A stretch of DNA of 64,000 bases from Chionoecetes opilio (GCA_016584305.1 JACEEZ010020552.1:48501-112500); one strand, 5' to 3'. Positions 23,818-62,911 are shown, counted from the stretch's first letter. Notes: generated by a model not told the origin, from the letters alone. Numbers and translations are program-made.

Positions 23818-24495
23818 GGTATAATTCTAGTGTTTGCCCATACTCCCCCTTTGACCCCAAACTAGCATGGGGACCTGGGGGAATGCGGGATATTTGGCTG
23901 GGGTACATAATATGTGTCGCAACCACATAGTTTTTTAGTTAGGGGTGTTGTAAAAATTCCCTAGATCTAAGGAAAATTCTTTGGATTTCTTCTGAGTCCG
24001 GAGACGTGTGAACCTGACGATCCTAACAGAATGATGACCGAAGTGTCGAGAACCCCCCAACCCCCCGTTAGGAGGTTAGGTTATATTTGGGTAGGTAAGG
24101 TTAGATTTGGTTAGGTTAGGTTAGATTTGGTTAGGTTAGGTTAGATTTGGTTAGGTTAGGTTAGATTTGGTTAGGTTAGGTTAGATTTGGTTAGATTTGG
24201 TTAGGTTAGATTTGGTTAGGTTAGCTTAGGTTAGATTTGGTTAGGTTAGCTTAGGTTAGATTTGGTTAGGTTAGCTTATCGGTGGGTTAAGCCCCCTGCT
24301 AGGTTAGGTTAATTTTGGTTAAACAAATTACCCTAGAACTAGGGAAATTACCCTAGATCTAGGGTATAAATAAACTCCAAAATTACGTGTTTCCGACGCA
24401 TTATTTGCTCCCCACCCAAAAAACCCGCATTCCCCCAGGTCCCCAAGCTTGTTTGGGGGATGGGGGAGAGTATGGGCAAACACTAGAATTTTACC
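23818..24495. mobile_element. GGTA-ended foldback element with TTAGG-like core, copy 2
   Basis: Arms begin ggtataattctagtgtttgc and end gcaaacactagaattttacc. 8-bp duplication CTATTTTT at 23810-23817 and 24496-24503. The core holds about ten repeats of ggttaggttagattt. Confidence 0.85.
24061..24330. repeat. Interstitial TTAGG-like telomere repeat
   Basis: About ten irregular ggttaggttagattt units, the core of foldback copy 2. TTAGG is the common arthropod telomere motif. Confidence 0.7.
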
Positions 24496-24664
24496 CTATT
24501 TTTAGCCCCCTACATCACCCATCGGAAATGAAAAAAATATAAGGGGGATCTAGGGGGGCGTAACCCCCCATTGAGGTTAAGTAACCAATGTTCAGGCTAG
24601 GTTAGTGAACTAGTGGGGTGGTCCCCAGTTAGGTCAACTGTAGGTCGCAAGATAGGGAGTATTG

Positions 24665-25144
24665 GGTAATTATGGAGGAGAGTTTCACGTTCGTTTTCAG
24701 AGACACCAACTACTTTTTCTTGGCCTACAATAGGTGCTTGTTCTAATGGTGCTTGTTTTATTTTGCGCAACCCCCCCCCCCCCCCCCCCAAAAAAAAAAA
24801 AAAATGAAACCTAACCTAACCTTAGGTTTTAATGAAACCTAACCTTACAGGTTTTAAAGAAACCTAACCTTACAGGTTTTAAAGAAACCTAACCTTACAG
24901 GTTTTAAAGAAACCTAACCTTACAGGTTTTAAAGAAACCTAACCTTACAGGTTTTAAAGAAACCTAACCTTACAGGTTTTAAAGAAACCTAACCTAACCT
25001 TAACCACAAAATATACATTTTTTTTTTTTTGGTTTGGTTTGCGCAAAATAAAACTAGCACCATTAGAACAAGCACCTATTGTAGGCCAAGAAAAAGTAGT
25101 TGGTGTCTCTGAAAACGAACGTGAAACTCTCCTCCATATTAACC
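24665..25144. mobile_element. GGTA-ended foldback element with TTAGG-like core, copy 3
   Basis: Arms ggtaattatggaggag / ctcctccatattaacc, sharing the inner aggtgcttgttctaatgg block with copy 1. 8-bp duplication GAGTATTG at 24657-24664 and 25145-25152. The core has seven or so 24-bp units of cttacaggttttaaagaaac. Confidence 0.85.
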
Positions 25145-25317
25145 GAGTATTGTATTAAACTGCAGTTTTACCCTCAAATCATACAAGGAGAGGCCTAAGA
25201 GTTTCATTTAAATAAAGAGAGGCCTATGAGTTACATTTATGAAACGAGAGGCCTAAGAGAGCTTTGATATTTTGGTGCAGAAACAATGCGAAGTGAGTTA
25301 TGTAGTTGGGTGTTACC

Positions 25318-25600
25318 TGCTGCACTTGTGGTGGACCAGGTGTCCGAGTGTGTCGCCTGCCTTTCACTGAAGTGACCGCCACACTAACCTCTGTCTGAAC
25401 CTCAACACACTCGGCGGCTCATTACATAAGAAAGCTACAAGAGGCCGTGAGACCTACACGGTGTCATTCACCTCCTCAATCTTCGGTAATGATCCCTTCG
25501 TAGGTCCGCGTTATCCTTTTCCTTTCAACTCTCCTACGTTAAAAAAGAAAAGTTGAAAATCTATCACTCTCCGAGACCTGAGAGCCGACCACCTCGATCA
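25318..25600 (-). other. Candidate noncoding first exon for TMEM141 (and perhaps GTPBP6)
   Basis: On the minus strand, sequence ending TGCAGCAG/gtaaca at 25318 forms a donor upstream of the TMEM141 5'UTR acceptor at 23533. No coding frame of note. The right border is a guess; only the donor is visible. Confidence 0.25.
25426..25462 (-). mobile_element. LINE-A tail remnant
   Basis: acataagaaagctacaag and aggccgtgagacctacac only. Confidence 0.5.
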
Positions 25601-26159
25601 GCTGATTTCATTAGGTAACAGTAACGGCGGGACATTCAACACTCATACAACATTGAACATTCTCGAGATGTTTGCTCTACACTACCGGTAGCAGTATACA
25701 GCAGACACTACACAGTGTACACACCCTCTCAGGCTGCAGCAGGGCACAGCAGGAGACCCTACGGGCAGGATAGGAAAGCGGCGGTGGTCTCGATGTTTAT
25801 CCGCCTTCTTCTTGTGACCTTAGTCGCTTAGTATCGCTTCATAGGTCCTCTTCCACTTCGACTCCTTCGTTAACAAAACTTGTTAACTCTTCCCCTGTTT
25901 ATTTCACCTGGGAAAGACAGGTATTATTTTACGACAGCACCAAACTTCCCTACACAGCATGGTTTTTGTTTACCTTATTGTATTCTAAGAGACATTTTCT
26001 CCTTGAGCTTTCCGTCGCAAAGTTTCGGAGATATAGAACATTTTAGGTGGGAGGAAGAATACGTCTCCTTGTATACAAAATGCCTCTCTCTTCCTCTTCT
26101 TGTGACCTGCATCGCTTTTGTTTGGTATTTTATTAAACTTTTTTATTATCGGACCCAGT

Positions 26160-26234
26160 TAGGAGGTTAAAGGTTAGGTTAGGTTAGGTAAGGTAAGGTA
26201 AGGTAAGGTAAGGTAAGGTAATTAAGGTAAGGTA
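26160..26234. repeat. TTAGG / GGTAA telomere-like run
   Basis: Three ttagg units then nine ggtaa units; a similar run is at 27801-27855, split from it by the inserted element. Confidence 0.6.
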
Positions 26235-27802
26235 CCCAGCTAACCGTCACCGGCGGGCCGACGTAGGCCGTAGAGCGGCGAACGGCGGCCGCCGGCGGCA
26301 AATTTACCTCCGTCAGCCCTCCGAAGGCCCGCTGGTGTATTTTCAGACGGGATAATTTACTATGTTGAATATTAATGTACAGAATTTCAAGAATTGAATA
26401 TTTCTATGTGCAAACATTTTGAAACAACAGTTATATGATTATCTTGCTGTAGTATTACATCAGTCGTGACAAGCAGCGGCAACTTGACGTCAATCCTCCG
26501 GAGGCCAGCTAGTATGTATTTGTAAGTGGAAAATATTCATTTCATATTATATAATATTAACACAGTAATATACATAGTATCTCAATATCGGTACCATCAC
26601 TATCATTAGGCCTGTTCAAGCTATCAAAAATTGTTATAAAAGTTTTTATAATAGTTTATAGAAATTATCATATTTCAGTTTATTTCAAATATTTCCAGTT
26701 TAATCAGGAACACCCAGAGATACATAGAAATAAAGATGAGATACGTACATAGGAAGGAGTTTACATGGAAAAAGGTTATCAGTTAGTCTGTGTGTGTAGC
26801 TATATAGTATCATATAAAAATAACATTTGATTATCCGCGGCGAAGATTACGGGATAACACAAGGTCATATTTTCCCGTATTTCAATAACTTCCAACATAT
26901 TATCAACACATATCAATACTCAACGGTACACCTAATATGGAATATGTAGATGATGGAGTTAACATATGAATAATATCATGATTTAGAATAGAATATTATT
27001 TGAAATCTTTTCCCAGCTATCAGTGCACTAAACTGCCAGACGTACGATAGTCATTACAAAGGGTTAAAAACCCACAAAAGGCCTAAATTGTCACCCTTAA
27101 CCAGTCGATAACATAATGAGAACTTAGTTATAACATGTTTTCGCTCCTTCATTATATCGAAATAGACTGAATAATATAAATAATTGCAGTACGACACGTT
27201 TTTTTTAGGAATTCCTTGACGCCGCCGGGCGCTGTGTCAGTGAGTGAAAGTAATCAGTTAGTTGGAAAACGCACGAGTGGGTGAATGTTGTTATGTTGTT
27301 CGCCGCAACCTATATCCTTCTACATGGCTGTTCACGCCGTTCAGTGTTCCACGTACACCAGCATGTAAACTCAATAACGAAAATGTTTTTGTACCTATGA
27401 AATAAACAATGTCCGTAGCAATTATGATCGTAGCAATCTCCTTTTCATCATATTACTGGATAACGACACAGGAATATTTCTGGTTAAATTTTTTAAGCAT
27501 ATTGCATTATATAGTAATGTTTTTATGAGTGTTGAACAGCCCATTAGTCTACTAATCGGCTAATGGGTTGTGCAACACCCCTTAAAACATTACTATATCT
27601 GCAATATACTTAGAAAGTATAACCATAAATATTCCTCAATCAGTTAATATAACAGCGGCAAATGGTCATATGCCCTACGGCGGGCTGCTGGGAGCGACCC
27701 GCCGGTGAGCCTCTGAGCAAATTCCCAGCGGCCCTACGTCGTACACTTCCGTCGGGCCGCCGATAAGACATACGGAGGCCCTCCGTCTTTGTGTTTGCTG
27801 GG
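26235..27802. mobile_element. TA-flanked element inside (GGTAA)n, CCCAGC termini
   Basis: Termini CCCAGCTAAC and GTTTGCTGGG between TA dinucleotides in a ggtaagg array. GC-rich blocks near each end (ccggcgggccgacg; cgggccgccg) enclose an AT-rich core without a coding frame. Confidence 0.55.
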
Positions 27803-27848
27803 TAAGGTAAGGTAAGGTAAGGTTCAGGTTAGGTTAGGTAAGGTAAGG

Positions 27849-28398
27849 TAAGAGGCCTCTCCCATTTGCGACATTTCAAGAACCAGTTCACGGAACCCAA
27901 GAATTCAGGCGTTCCATTTGCGCACGAAAGCCTGGGTCCGAGGCAAAGCGCGTAGTGACTCAGCAAAACCCGTGAACTTTCTCTACTCACATTGAGAGGT
28001 GGGTAGCTTGGGTAGTTTTCAGTTCATAACAAACAATTAATTAATGGTCGCCTTGGGCCCTATTTCTCTTATCGTGAAGGGTTTTCCGCATGCACGAGTC
28101 GGAGAGGATGTCAGACGGCATAAAAAAGGCATACATGGCTGGTGGAGGCCATGCGTTCCCGCGATCTTAAACTTGATATGATCCCTTCACTTAGCAGCTA
28201 GCTGAGTTATATCTCGTTATCTCTCTCTCTCTCTCGGTATCTCTCTTAAATTGCCTCGCCAGCTGAGTATGTTTGTAAACAAAAAACGGGGTTTTTGCGT
28301 TCCATTTGTGACACGCGAACCCAACCCTGAACCCAGAACCCAACCCTGAACTGAAAGAACTGGTTCATGCAACTTGGGCACAAATGGAAGAGGCCTCT
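27849..28398. mobile_element. Inverted-repeat element, AAGAGGCCTCT ends
   Basis: Both ends read taagaggcctctYccatttg in mirror orientation, followed by agaaccagttca / tgaac...ctggtt. No ORF. Confidence 0.5.
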
Positions 28399-28797
28399 TA
28401 AGGTTAGGTAAGGTAGCCACGGGTGCGCCTCCGAAACAAAAGCGATGCAGGTCACGAGAAGAGGAAGAGGGAGGCATTTTGTAAACAAGGAGACGAACAA
28501 TCAACAGTTTTTGGATGACCAGAGAAAATAAGAAGAAAGAAAAAGAAAGAAATTAATAAGATAGAATAAGAGAAAACTAATTAAAGATCCAGACAGCAAG
28601 AAGAAACACGTCAGGGAGTGCCGTTGAAAAAGGCCTAACTCCCTACCAACAACTGAACTGAGACTAAATTGTTACTCCTCCCACCTAAAATGTTCATATC
28701 TCCGAAACTATTGATTTGCTACGGAAAGCTCAGAGAAAATGTCTCTTAGAATACAATAAGATAAACAAAAACCATGCTCCCTATTGTGTAGGGAAGT

Positions 28798-30903
28798 TTG
28801 GTGCTGTCGAAAAATTTACCAACTTTCACAAACAAGATCCACGGAGTTGACCAGCTAAATTACTGGGAGAGACTCAGGACACTGCACCTGTTTTCGCTTC
28901 AGAGACGCAGAGAAAGATACGTCGTCATTTATGTTTGGAAAATTTTGGAGAACAGGGTACCAAACACCAATGTGCAAGAAACAGTGCACCCCAGGAGAGG
29001 CAGGCTGTGCTACGTGTGCACCACCCCAGGAGCATCTCAGTTAGAACTCTAACACACCACAGCTTCACCTTCAGTGCTACTGTAATGCCCATTATTCGGG
29101 AGAGATAGTAGGAGAATTATTATCATAAAATTCCCGAGCTATGTCTTGTCAGTAGTTAATATTTTCTCTTTGTTTCACGGGTGACTCATCGCCTCTTCCT
29201 AAACCACCATTTTGTCTTTCTTCTTTCCTTTTTCCGCCATTTTCTTCCTTCCTTCTTTCCCTTCCTCCCCCCCCCGACATCCCGTATGCGAGGCAAGTTC
29301 CGTGGGATAATTATTCTGCGATCAGTGATAACTAATGATGTCAGATCTTTTTATCTTTCCCCAGCTATCTGGTCAGACCAAGTTTCACTCCCAGATTCTT
29401 AATGGCTTTCAAAATAATCCCCATCGTTATCGGTTATGGTCATATATGGACGTGTTAGTAACGATACACGCTAAAATGAAAACCTACCAAATTTCTATGC
29501 TCCATATTTCATACCATACCACTCTTAAAAATGCGTTCGGACATTTGACGTGACAACATATCACACCCTTCTCGGGTATTAGACTAAGCATATTAAATTC
29601 TTCTATATCAAAGTAACAGGTCTGTATTATAGACAGCCTTTTCTTAGGTACGCGAGTTTTCATTACTTAAATAGTTATTTCGGGATTATAAGCTTTTCAT
29701 TTGAGGTCACGGCGAGACCATTCAAACAATTTCCCTTTTGTGCGGGTGGGCCATAACGCCAAGACGGCAGTCTCCATCCATCTCTCACCTAGGTAAGTCG
29801 CTGACCAGCGCTCCTGTCTCCCCCCCCCCCCTTTTTCCTTGTTATCTATATTTTCAAATATGGGAAACAAATGTTTAGTTCACGCTAATGTAAAGGAGGT
29901 CTACCCATCCTTATAAGTATTATTAATAAGAGTCTCCATCCATCTCTCACCTAGGGAGAGGCTTCAACGGGAGGCGTCCCACGCCTTCCTCTCAAGAACA
30001 CATGGTCATTGTGTATCCACACACCCAACTCCGTACTCTCACATTCTCTTTCCTATATATATATATATTCAATGTATACCTATAGTGCTCAGTCGATGGG
30101 TATATAGGTGGTAATTCTAAGAATGATTCTGTAAGGGAGATTATGCTCTAAAGAAGCTTGCCCGTTCCAGATTAGAGTTTATGTATGTGTCTACGGTCTC
30201 AAACAGCAATAATGTTTCATGGCGAATAAATAGGATGATATTTGCAAATATAGTTCTTGTGTTATTATAAAACCCAGGTGATTATTCTGTGTTAGGACAG
30301 TAATTCCCCACACTTCCAAAAGAGTTCAGCCTTACTCGATATAATTCCACGTACCATTCACGACTACCAAGATCAATCTAATACTAATATTAATCAAACG
30401 TGCCCAGGGAGTAATTCAGTGAGTTACTCGCCGGGGCTGGTGGCAGCACTTCCCTTTAACCTAAACCTTCTTATCCTTTCCCCTTAAATACATCCCCCTT
30501 TTCAGTACTCTCCGCAGTGAGACGTGGTCACACTATAATCATATAGTGAAGTCATAAGACTAAGTTAAATCCTCCCGTCAAGTTGTAATCTTTTATCAAA
30601 TCATCCCCAAGTAATATCATTCAAGAAACGTTGACCAGTTCTAAAACCCCCATACAAGTGACCCCCAAATTCCGTCAACACACTACAAGATTATTCAACT
30701 GCATCCCAACAAAACTAAGAAACATGAGGGGTGTCTCACCTGACACCTTCAAGAACAAATTGGATGCCTGGCTGGCCAATATACCAGACCAACCGCCAAC
30801 ACCAGGATACACCAGCTCCAACTCAAACAGTCTCCTGCACTGGATCAAGGAGGAGAGAGAGCTGTCTGGTTACAGTGGAAATCCATCTCAGCTGCGTCGA
30901 TAA
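28798..30903 (+). mobile_element. LINE RT C-terminus split by a ~1.6-kb insertion
   Basis: 28798-29052 encodes QLNYWERLRTLHLFSLQRRR and VVIYVWKILENRVPN; 30631-30903 encodes FRQHTTRLFNCIPTKLRN and MRGVSPDTFKNKLDAWL. These are successive parts of a CR1/L2-type RT C-terminus, so the 1.6 kb between them is inserted. That insert holds a 24-bp direct repeat (29770, 29931) and a (TA)n tract but no ORF I recognise. Confidence 0.7.
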
Positions 30904-31210
30904 CTGACGGAATTCTTCAAAGGTAAGGTATCACTCGTTGCCTCACACGTCCCTGGCTCAGTTTTACATCTGTCTTTTGAATGATTGTTACATCTCATCA
31001 CTTTAGATATCACCACACTTTCCTACGTACCTTCTGGCATCATTGGGGAAAAGATGAAGTCTTATCCCGGGATGATTACTTCTCCTTTCTTTCCACAAAC
31101 ACAGTTGTTGTTGTTGTTGTTGCTGGGGTTTGATGGGGCCGTGCAGGCTGTGGTGCCACAGCCTCTAGTGCCCCGAAGGTGCCCACAAACACAGCAACTG
31201 CCACTCTTAC

Positions 31211-31317
31211 AACTTGGAGCCATTTTGAAAATTGAATGTTGTGACCGGAACGGAGGTCTTGGTCTTGGCTGATCCTCCCAGCTGCTGGCTGTATGCATCG
31301 TCTGCCCGCCGCGCCAT
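31211..31317 (-). other. Candidate first coding exon of an unidentified minus-strand gene
   Basis: ATGGCGCGGCGG in a good start context (gaagATGG) opens MARRADDAYSQQLGGSAKTK, TSVPVTTFNFQNGSK and stops at a donor-like CCAAGTT/gtaagag. I do not recognise the peptide and could not find a downstream exon. A second reading frame over the same DNA gives a Cys-rich peptide. It may be a remnant. Confidence 0.25.
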
Positions 31318-31399
31318 CTTCAGCAAAAAAATCGCGTTAACCCCTGTCCTCACCCTCGGCAAAGACGGTATACTAAAGAAAGACTGCAAAGCTTCAAAA

Positions 31400-32920
31400 T
31401 AAGGTGTAGTAAAGGCTAACTGGTTACTCTTTAGTTCTTTCGTCCACTAGATGAGGGCGTTAGCGTCAATTGAGCTATGACTATTCTTAAGACACGAAGT
31501 GTGAATTGTACAATGCAGATATGTAGATTAAGGAACATGTTTTACTACATTGCCTGGAAATCAACATATACGGATGAAGTCGTTGATGTTACAACACCAT
31601 GTAAAGGAAACCAAAACAGTCATTTGGAATTTCTTAATTTACGTAAAACAAATAGGAACAACAAAATCAGTGGATCTTTTTCAGATATGTCAAAATAGAC
31701 ACCAAGGAACTATATTGTGGGCAGAAATTAAATAAATTCCGTAATTAAACACTTTAGGTGGTGCCGTTGCAAAATCAGTAGTCAGTAGTACCTCCTGTGC
31801 AATCATCATCTCGCGTGGTTGTTTACAATTTTACATCTTTGAATCAACTCGGACGTCCACTCGTCCAGTCGTCCACTCTTTGAGCTACCGTGGTGATGAC
31901 AAGACGTGTATGCTCCTGCTTCTCCACCAAAATATTACCGCTTCCCTGACCACGACACTACACTACGTTGTACTGTGTGCATACATATATGACACCAATT
32001 TCACTTAATATATCTAATATTTTCCCTGAAATAATAGAAAATAAAAGGCTAGCAATATCTGGAACCACTGAGGTAGTTTTTCGTCCACTCAATAGATGGC
32101 GCTCTAAACATAAGAATCGGGTGCTATCTGGCATCTTTCTGGCTACACTTATTTGTTATGTTGGATAGGAATATTTCCCGTCTTTCTTTAGTATACAGTC
32201 TTTGCCCTCGGCCATTGAACTCTCTTATCCTTCTTTCTAATATCCTTGGGCAGCGCCGTGCCAACCTCAGCCATCACTTGCAACAGCCAGGCCGTCATAC
32301 CCATCCAAGGAAGCTAGAGACATGTTCTCTAGCTTCCTTATATACCCATCCCAAGAAGCTCCCCCGGGGAAGAGGGGCTGAAAACTTGGTGGGGAAGGAA
32401 GGGTGGGAGGCCGAAGGCCATGCACTAGCTCTGTCGTGGACCCAAAAATAGGCTTTTCATACTTCAAAGCCGTCATTATTACCCTCTACATTATCCTTGG
32501 CAGGAACTCGTGTTGAGGTCTCAGAACCCACTTTCAGTCCTTTCGAAAACAATCACCTTAACTTTGGTTGACATTCACCCTCAGCTTATGTCTTCTGTAC
32601 GTAGGTACACGTGCACTATTAAGCAGATTTGCAAGTTTCTGTTCTTATACCTGGGAGCTTGAACACTTGAATTCTGCATTAGGACAAAAATACATATTTA
32701 ATGATGGAGGGTTTTCGTTTACTTTTATTTACACACTGACTAGTGTTAAATAAAATATAAGTATGATTGTGCACAATAGAATAAATGGTTGATAGGTACA
32801 ATGCTGGGTCAGGATTATTAAAAATATACAGATTTTGTATGGGTATGCAGCTTATTTAAAGACACTACCTATGACTTCTAAGGTTGATGAAGGCTGAGGT
32901 GTACATCAGCACAATGTGGG
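31400..32920. other. Intergenic stretch without recognised gene
   Basis: Short ORFs only. A 14-bp perfect stem (aaggaagctagaga) at 32307-32337. Otherwise I see nothing. Confidence 0.5.
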
Positions 32921-32929
32921 TGTCACATC

Positions 32930-33490
32930 CACACAACATGGGGATAAGTCCCAGAGGCTCGCACAGCATGGGGTGAGTGTCACAGCCCCATAGCATGGGG
33001 TGAGTGTCACAGCCCTACAGCATGGCGTGAGTGTCACAGCCCCACAGCATGGCGTGAGTGTCACAGCCCCACAGCATGGCGTGAGTGTCACAGCCCCACA
33101 GCATGGCGTGAGTGTCACAGCCCCACAGCATGGCGTGAGTGTCACAGCCCCACAGCATGGCGTGAGTGTCACAGCCCCACAGCATGGCGTGAGTGTCACA
33201 ACCCCACAGCATGGGGTGAGTGTCACAGCCCCACAGCATGGGGTGAGTGTCACAGGCCCACAGCATGGCGTGAGTGTCACAGCCCCACAGCATGGCGTGA
33301 GTGTCACAGCCCCACAGCATGGCGTGAGTGTCACAGCCCCACAGCATGGCGTGAGTGTCACAGCCCCACAGCATGGGGTGAGTGTCACAGCCCCACAGCA
33401 TGGGGTGAGTGTCACAGCCCCACAGCATGAGGTGAGTGTCACAGCCCCACAGCATGGGGTGAGTGTCACAGCCCCACAGCCCCACAAACA
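32930..33490. repeat. 27-bp minisatellite, about 20 units
   Basis: Unit gtgagtgtcacagccccaca plus gcatggc. 27 is a multiple of 3, so it stays open in several frames (VTAPQHGVS), but there is no start context or exon structure to support a gene. Degenerate copies continue to about 34090. Confidence 0.9.
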
Positions 33491-33589
33491 AAAAAGTGGG
33501 TGTCATAGCTCCACATCCACCATAAGGATGAATGGCAGGCTTACAAACAGCGTGAAGTGGGTGTCATAGCCCCACACAATTTAGATGTG

Positions 33590-34090
33590 AATGTTTCAGC
33601 CTCAGACAACACAAGGTGATGGCCTGCCACAGCCCCCACACAGCATGAGGTGGAGGGCCACAGCCCCACACAGCATGAGGTGGAGGCCACAGCACTACCC
33701 AGCACAAGACATGGCGCCACAACTCCCTCTCAGCACAAGATGGTGTGCTGCATTCCCACATAACAAAAGGTGGGCATAATAGCTCTCAGAATGTATGATG
33801 GGTGTAACAACCCTCACACAGACAAGTGGGCCGTTACAGCTTCCACGCAGCACACAAAGGAGTGACAGCCCAGAAACAGAAACAGCACATGGTAGGCATT
33901 AGCCCTCAATGGCCCCTCATACAGTACATGATGGGGTGGTACAGCTCCCTTACAGCAGTGTGAGTACAGAAGCCTCGCACAGCACCAGCTAGGGAACTAT
34001 AGGCTCACACAGCACAGCATGAGTGCTATAGCCCCCAGGCAGCCAGCACGAGGTGGGATGCCACAACCCAGCACAGTCAAAGAAACTACA
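33590..34090. repeat. Degenerate continuation of the minisatellite
   Basis: Irregular cacagccccacacagcatga-type units decaying rightward. Confidence 0.6.
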
Positions 34091-34789
34091 GCCAACATGC
34101 ATACCACCACACACCTCACTGCCAATTATGCATCAATTTGACATTACATGACTAGATACCTATAATTCTTATGACAATGATCACTTCACTTTCATCGTAT
34201 TAATAACTCCTAGTTTGAAGGATAAGAATTACGAAGAATTATGGAATGTTTCCAAAAAATTAATGCACGTGTATACACGCTCGCACACGCACGCAGACAC
34301 ACACACACACACACACATACACACTGTACAATCATTGTCAACTACTTTCAATCATAGTAAATGGCAGCTCATTACTAATTATGAAGTGTGATGACCCGGG
34401 GACTGTTCAGCCAGTGAGCCACACCTTAAGTACAAACTATTACAGTAAAAATGGTAGGAATGGATAGCGTCTTGTACTGTGTTGCCAAATCACTGCCGTC
34501 TTCTTGTGTCTGTAATATTATGCGACATAAAAAGAAATTTTACAATGTTGAACATTTTTCCTAAGATTCTAGACTTGCTTCTTGGCAAGTGTGAAGTCTC
34601 TAATTTGAGCAAGTGGAAAAATAATTCTTATTTAAGTTTCTCACGAATATAAAATGATTTCTATAATCACTGTCTTTTTAGGAATAATTGCTTTCATATT
34701 GTATTTGACTTTCACATTGGAGGAATGAACAGTTACTACTGTAGCACCTATGAATAAACTACAAGTCTGTATGGAAAAAAAAGTTAAAG

Positions 34790-35095
34790 TGGCCACAGCA
34801 AATGGTGATGACATAGGTACATATGCAGCCGAGTCACAACGGCCCTGGTTCGAATCCAGGCTAGGGCGAGTCGGCGGCCAGCCCATATAGCTGTTCATCC
34901 TCCCTTTTGGGGTTGATAACTGGGTACCTGGGGAAACCTGGGGAAGGTAACTGTGGTAACCCGGATGTCACACTAGCCCTGTGTCCCGGGGTTATGGGTT
35001 GTCACCCACCACAGGGTCAAAGGCTAATGCGACGGAGATGAGCACATAGGCCACGTTCAGCATAGCTTGTGCCCCTGTCTTTACCTTTACCACAA
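34790..35095 (+). mobile_element. tRNA-derived SINE
   Basis: Pol III B-box-like ggttcgaatcc at 34850 after a degenerate tRNA-like head, then a body with tgttcatcctcccttttgg and tacctggggaaacctgggg and a short tail. No intact tRNA cloverleaf. Confidence 0.65.
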
Positions 35096-35099
35096 CAAC

Positions 35100-36550
35100 A
35101 ATTCTAAAAGAAACACATGATGGGTAATAATTTGTCAGTTTTCTATTGAGTCTGAAAAACATAGTATGATGATGAAGCCTCAAAATTTAGATACACTACA
35201 GGCAATAGGTATAAAGTTTGTGGATGGAACTGCAATGTTATCAAAATATACAAGGGACAATATCCATTGACACAACACATGGGGTGACCTCCTTTAACCT
35301 GGTACTACCGTGTAAGTACTATTTGGGAGAGAGAGAAAAAACATTACTACCCTATCTTTGTTAAATCAAATCAAGGCCTTGGATGATATTTACATAGAAA
35401 TTGGTATTTCAGCATCTTTCTTAAGGACTATATTCTGCTTGTCTACAATAGTAGGGATCAACTTACAAAGAAAGGTTTTGATATGTCTTCAACACATAAC
35501 TATTGCTTCTGGACACTTCTTGATATTTCTATATTACATTGTTCCTGAAAACTCCTTTCTTGTATATGACAAATAGGGTCTCATTAATCTCTGACTATAT
35601 ACATATCTACAACAGCAAACACTTCTGGACACCAGGTCCAAATGTGGTACAAAACAGTGTATGAAAGAGGCATTTATATTCTATACACCTGCTGGTTGAA
35701 ATACTGATATTTCTGAAACATCTCACTGTTTGGCAAAGTATCAAGCTTCATTATGTGTCTACTCAAGAACAGCACCCGTGACTTGAAGATTTACAGTTCT
35801 AGGTGTGTGGATTGCCAGCATTCCTAAAAATGTTTTCAAAACGCCATGGTACATCCATTAACATCACAAAATACTGGCTGAACTTACATTAAAACACTGA
35901 AAAATTAAGTAGTGCAACCCTAACAAAGTTATAAATCATGGCTCTTGAGGAACAAAGGCGCCTCCATGGAACAACCTTGACACCCCCATCACCACCATGG
36001 CACAGTGACAATACAACAACACAGCAGGAGGGACAACACACTGCCACTAACTTCCTGACCATCAGCATCAAGACTGAGGAGGTTAGGGAGTGGTCATGCT
36101 TCACGTCAGGACTTTTACATTGAACACTTCTCTGTCAGAAAAAAAATCATTAATGTTGATAAATCTAGAAAAATCTGACACATATAATGGTGATCAGAAC
36201 AGTTATTCGATACAACCAGCTGTGACAGGAAAACATTGCCTTGAAAACACGATGGATACCTCAATACCTCAAACACGATTTTGGATAGAAGACATTTTTC
36301 TCTGTAAACAGTGCATACATAAGAATGCAGGTGTATGTAAGCATGTATACTTAAACCAACGAAAATGTAAATCTCTCTCTCACACACCCCTCCAATCAAT
36401 AGCCAAGGTGCACCACCCTGACAGTCACTGCGGGCCAGGAACCAGTTTTCCTGCCGGCGAGGAAGACCCAAGGCAGATTAGTACTTCAGTATGAAATATT
36501 TACACCCACTGGGAATGAGAATGAGAGGCAGTATCAGCCAACTAAAATCA
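35100..36550. other. Downstream of cindr; no gene recognised
   Basis: Low-complexity-free, AT-rich DNA with short ORFs in both strands; may include cindr 3'UTR. No motif recognised. Confidence 0.4.
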
Positions 36551-36558
36551 ACAGGAAC

Positions 36559-36622
36559 TACCTCGTGTAGGTCTCGCGGCCTCTTGTAGCTTCCTTATTT
36601 TCTTATGTTCTTCTTATGTTAA
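36559..36622 (+). mobile_element. LINE-A 3' tail, plus sense
   Basis: ctcgcggcctcttgtagctt then ttattttcttatgttc; in the likely 3'UTR region of cindr, antisense to it. Confidence 0.6.
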
Positions 36623-36731
36623 CTAATCAACCTCTGCAAACTGTTCTCGTACTCGGAAGGAAAAGGAAGTGATGCTATAATACTCTTTCCTAAAATGTCC
36701 GAAATGTTATAGCTACACCTTCCACTGTTTC

Positions 36732-62911
<26,180 letters not shown>

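Larger units (their letters stand above)
25900..28815. mobile_element. Large nested inverted-repeat element
   Basis: The arm at about 25930-26132 is mirrored at about 28435-28805 (shared blocks include caaacttccctacacag, aaaatgcctc and gacctgcatcgcttttgtt). The right arm carries an extra ~170 bp. Just inside each arm are ggttagg/ggtaagg runs, and the core is a further element (26235-27802). No ORF of note. Confidence 0.6.

Noticed and set aside
31477..31735. Overlapping 61-73-codon plus-strand ORFs
   Set aside because: AT-rich, no family recognised, no splice or start context.
32906..33569. Overlapping long ORFs of ~160-190 codons on both strands
   Set aside because: They are frames through the 27-bp minisatellite; no splice, start or codon evidence.
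34850..34861. A possible tRNA gene from ggttcgaatcc
   Set aside because: No matching acceptor and anticodon stems; it is the B box of a SINE.
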